DNA of 5,994 bases from Oscillospiraceae bacterium (GTDB taxonomy: Bacteria > Bacillota > Clostridia > Oscillospirales > Oscillospiraceae): the NCBI GenBank assembly GCA_031260745.1, contig JAISKY010000104.1, forward strand, positions 1 to 5,994, in the 5' to 3' direction. Below are positions 5,189 to 5,994 of the stretch, piece by piece. The translations under genes and the position numbers were made by a program. The notes beneath the pieces were generated by a model. That model searched no databases, was not told the DNA's origin, and saw only the letters and a list, made by a program, of their open reading frames with translations. Numbering within the stretch: position 1 is the first letter of the stretch; each line of letters starts with the position of its first letter.

Positions 5189-5788
5189 GTGGGAAATTAC
5201 AGAGATAATGTGCTTGAAACGATTGCGCGGCTCGTTATTAAGGAATATAATCCTGAATTGCTGACTTGTCCGACCGCCATACCGATTGAGGATATTATAG
5301 AGCGTCAGTATGGTCTTGTCATCGACTACCAGTACATAAGAAATAACGGCAGAATACTCGGCGAAACAGTGTTTGACGATACCTGGATTCCGGTGTATGA
5401 CAAGGAAAACAGCCGTTATATGTGGATAGAGGTTAAGGGCGGCACTATCATAGCGGACGCGAGTTTGCTGAATAACCGAAGTGACGGGCGGCTCCGTTTC
5501 ACGCTCGCGCACGAACTTTCGCACTGGCTGATTCATCAGAATATATACGCAGGTTCCGGTATGCCCGCCGCGATGACAAAGAACGCGGTAAAAAGCTCGG
5601 ACGAGGGCGCAACCATAGAGCGTCAGGCGGATACGCTTAGTAGTTTCCTGCTTATGCCTGCCGGACAGGTAAAAATGGCGTTTCACCGCGCTCGTCCGAC
5701 CGCAGACTCCGCCGCCGCGCTTGCGGATATGTTCGGAGTATCGAAACAGGCAATGCAGATACGCCTAAAAGAAATGCGTCTGGTATAA
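5189..5788 (+). CDS. ImmA/IrrE-type zinc metallopeptidase
   Basis: The 199-residue cytoplasmic protein starts at GTG, one base after the stop of the XRE gene. AAAGGAGG at 5172-5179 lies 9 bases upstream of this start, so the two are translationally coupled. The catalytic helix HELSHWLIH has the HExxH motif at residues 108-112, and the third zinc ligand is probably Glu144 in ERQADTLSSFLLMP (144-157). The ADTLSSFLLMP segment is the family signature. The last 27 residues, with FGVSKQAMQIRLKEM, form the small HTH-like helix pair usual at the C-terminus. ImmA and IrrE cleave partner XRE repressors, in ICEBs1 after quorum or SOS signals and in Deinococcus after DNA damage. The adjacent regulator is the obvious substrate here, but the trigger is unknown. 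All key residues are present. Confidence 0.92.
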   Translation: MGNYRDNVLETIARLVIKEYNPELLTCPTAIPIEDIIERQYGLVIDYQYIRNNGRILGETVFDDTWIPVYDKENSRYMWIEVKGGTIIADASLLNNRSDGRLRFTLAHELSHWLIHQNIYAGSGMPAAMTKNAVKSSDEGATIERQADTLSSFLLMPAGQVKMAFHRARPTADSAAALADMFGVSKQAMQIRLKEMRLV

Positions 5789-5809
5789 CACCAAAACAGG
5801 GCATTTTTT

Positions 5810-5831
5810 TACGGATAGTGTTCCGTATTAT
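5810..5831 (+). promoter_or_regulatory. Inverted repeat with -10-like box before the zinc-ribbon gene
   Basis: TACGGA (5810-5815) and TCCGTA (5822-5827) are exact reverse complements with a 6-base spacer. The right arm runs into TATTAT (5826-5831), a one-mismatch -10 box about 27 bases before the ATG at 5858. At the right distance upstream there is only a T-run (5804-5810) and no TTGACA-like box, so the promoter would be weak or activator-dependent. An operator overlapping a -10 box next to an XRE gene suggests repression. The half-site differs from the GACAA/TTGTC site at 4722-4739, so the same protein need not bind both. Confidence 0.4.
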
Positions 5832-5857
5832 GAGAACTAAGCGGAGGATTGAGTTGT

Positions 5858-5994
5858 ATGAATATAAGACAAGCGAAGCCGGGCATATCGGTGCGCTGTC
5901 CCGTATGCGCTAAACGCGCGTTTGACGTTTCGGAGCTGCCGAACAAGCCGATTAAGGTAACGCTTAAATGTCCGCACTGCCACAAAATAGTACC
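5858..5994 (+). CDS. Small zinc-ribbon protein, N-terminal part (cut by window end)
   Basis: An ATG at 5858 with GGAGG at 5843-5847 (10 bases upstream) opens a frame that stays open for 45 codons to the window edge. The visible part has two cysteine pairs, CPVC at residues 14-17 and CPHC at 38-41, separated by 20 residues including ELPNKPIKVTLK. This is the pattern of a one-domain zinc ribbon, as in the Mu Com protein and in many short Firmicutes proteins encoded near XRE regulators. The CPxC-x20-CPHC spacing and the closing KIV strand are consistent with a complete fold of about 45-60 residues. Function is unknown; nucleic-acid binding is a reasonable guess. It follows the peptidase by 69 bp and may have its own regulated promoter. 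Confidence 0.75.
   Translation, partial: MNIRQAKPGISVRCPVCAKRAFDVSELPNKPIKVTLKCPHCHKIV

Noticed and set aside
5781..5810. Intrinsic terminator after the peptidase gene (TGGT/ACCA stem then T-run)
   Set aside because: The stem is only 4 bp and the seven Ts start 10 bases after it. This is not a credible terminator.
4652..5994. Mobile-element boundary or attachment site at the XRE-ImmA module
   Set aside because: There are no direct repeats, tRNA end, integrase or change in codon style at the junction. XRE-ImmA pairs also occur in ordinary chromosomal loci.

Overview
The window looks like a chromosomal segment of a Bacillota bacterium, probably a clostridial lineage. Base composition is close to balanced and GCG/CGC codons are common. 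Every gene has a strong GGAGG-type ribosome binding site. The first full protein carries a classic Firmicutes lipoprotein signal, and a perfect sigma-A type promoter is present. This placement is inferred from style, not from any marker gene. All genes lie on the + strand.

Region 1 (about 1-3648) appears to be a molybdenum (or tungsten) and molybdopterin-cofactor operon. It opens with the last 35 codons of an upstream gene, whose C-terminus resembles small sulfite-oxidase-fold molybdopterin oxidoreductases. Next come a BtuF/FepB-type ABC substrate-binding lipoprotein and a THEP1-family nucleotide triphosphatase that overlaps it by 4 bp. After a gap of about 140 bp there is a four-cysteine flavodoxin-fold NAD(P)H:FMN reductase and a MoeA-type molybdopterin molybdenumtransferase. 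The presence of MoeA suggests that the binding protein, by sequence a siderophore/cobalamin type, may carry molybdate or tungstate as MolA of Haemophilus does. No ABC permease or ATPase gene is in the window.

Region 2 (3686-4651) is a DeoR-like HTH plus WYL-domain regulator, 37 bp after moeA and in the same direction. It could be the last gene of the operon or a separately controlled regulator.

Region 3 (4652-5994) is a separate regulatory module. A stem-loop follows the WYL gene. Then comes a perfect TTGACA-17-TATAAT promoter with an inverted repeat across its -35/spacer, and a hairpin near the predicted mRNA 5' end. These precede an XRE-family repressor-like gene and an ImmA/IrrE-type zinc peptidase starting at GTG one base after the repressor's stop. 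A small zinc-ribbon gene follows, cut by the window end and preceded by its own inverted repeat and -10-like box. The pair resembles the ImmR/ImmA arrangement, in which the peptidase relieves repression by cleaving the repressor. No integrase, attachment site, transposase, CRISPR array, tRNA or rRNA is visible, so a mobile element cannot be claimed. There is no stretch of more than 300 bases without a gene.
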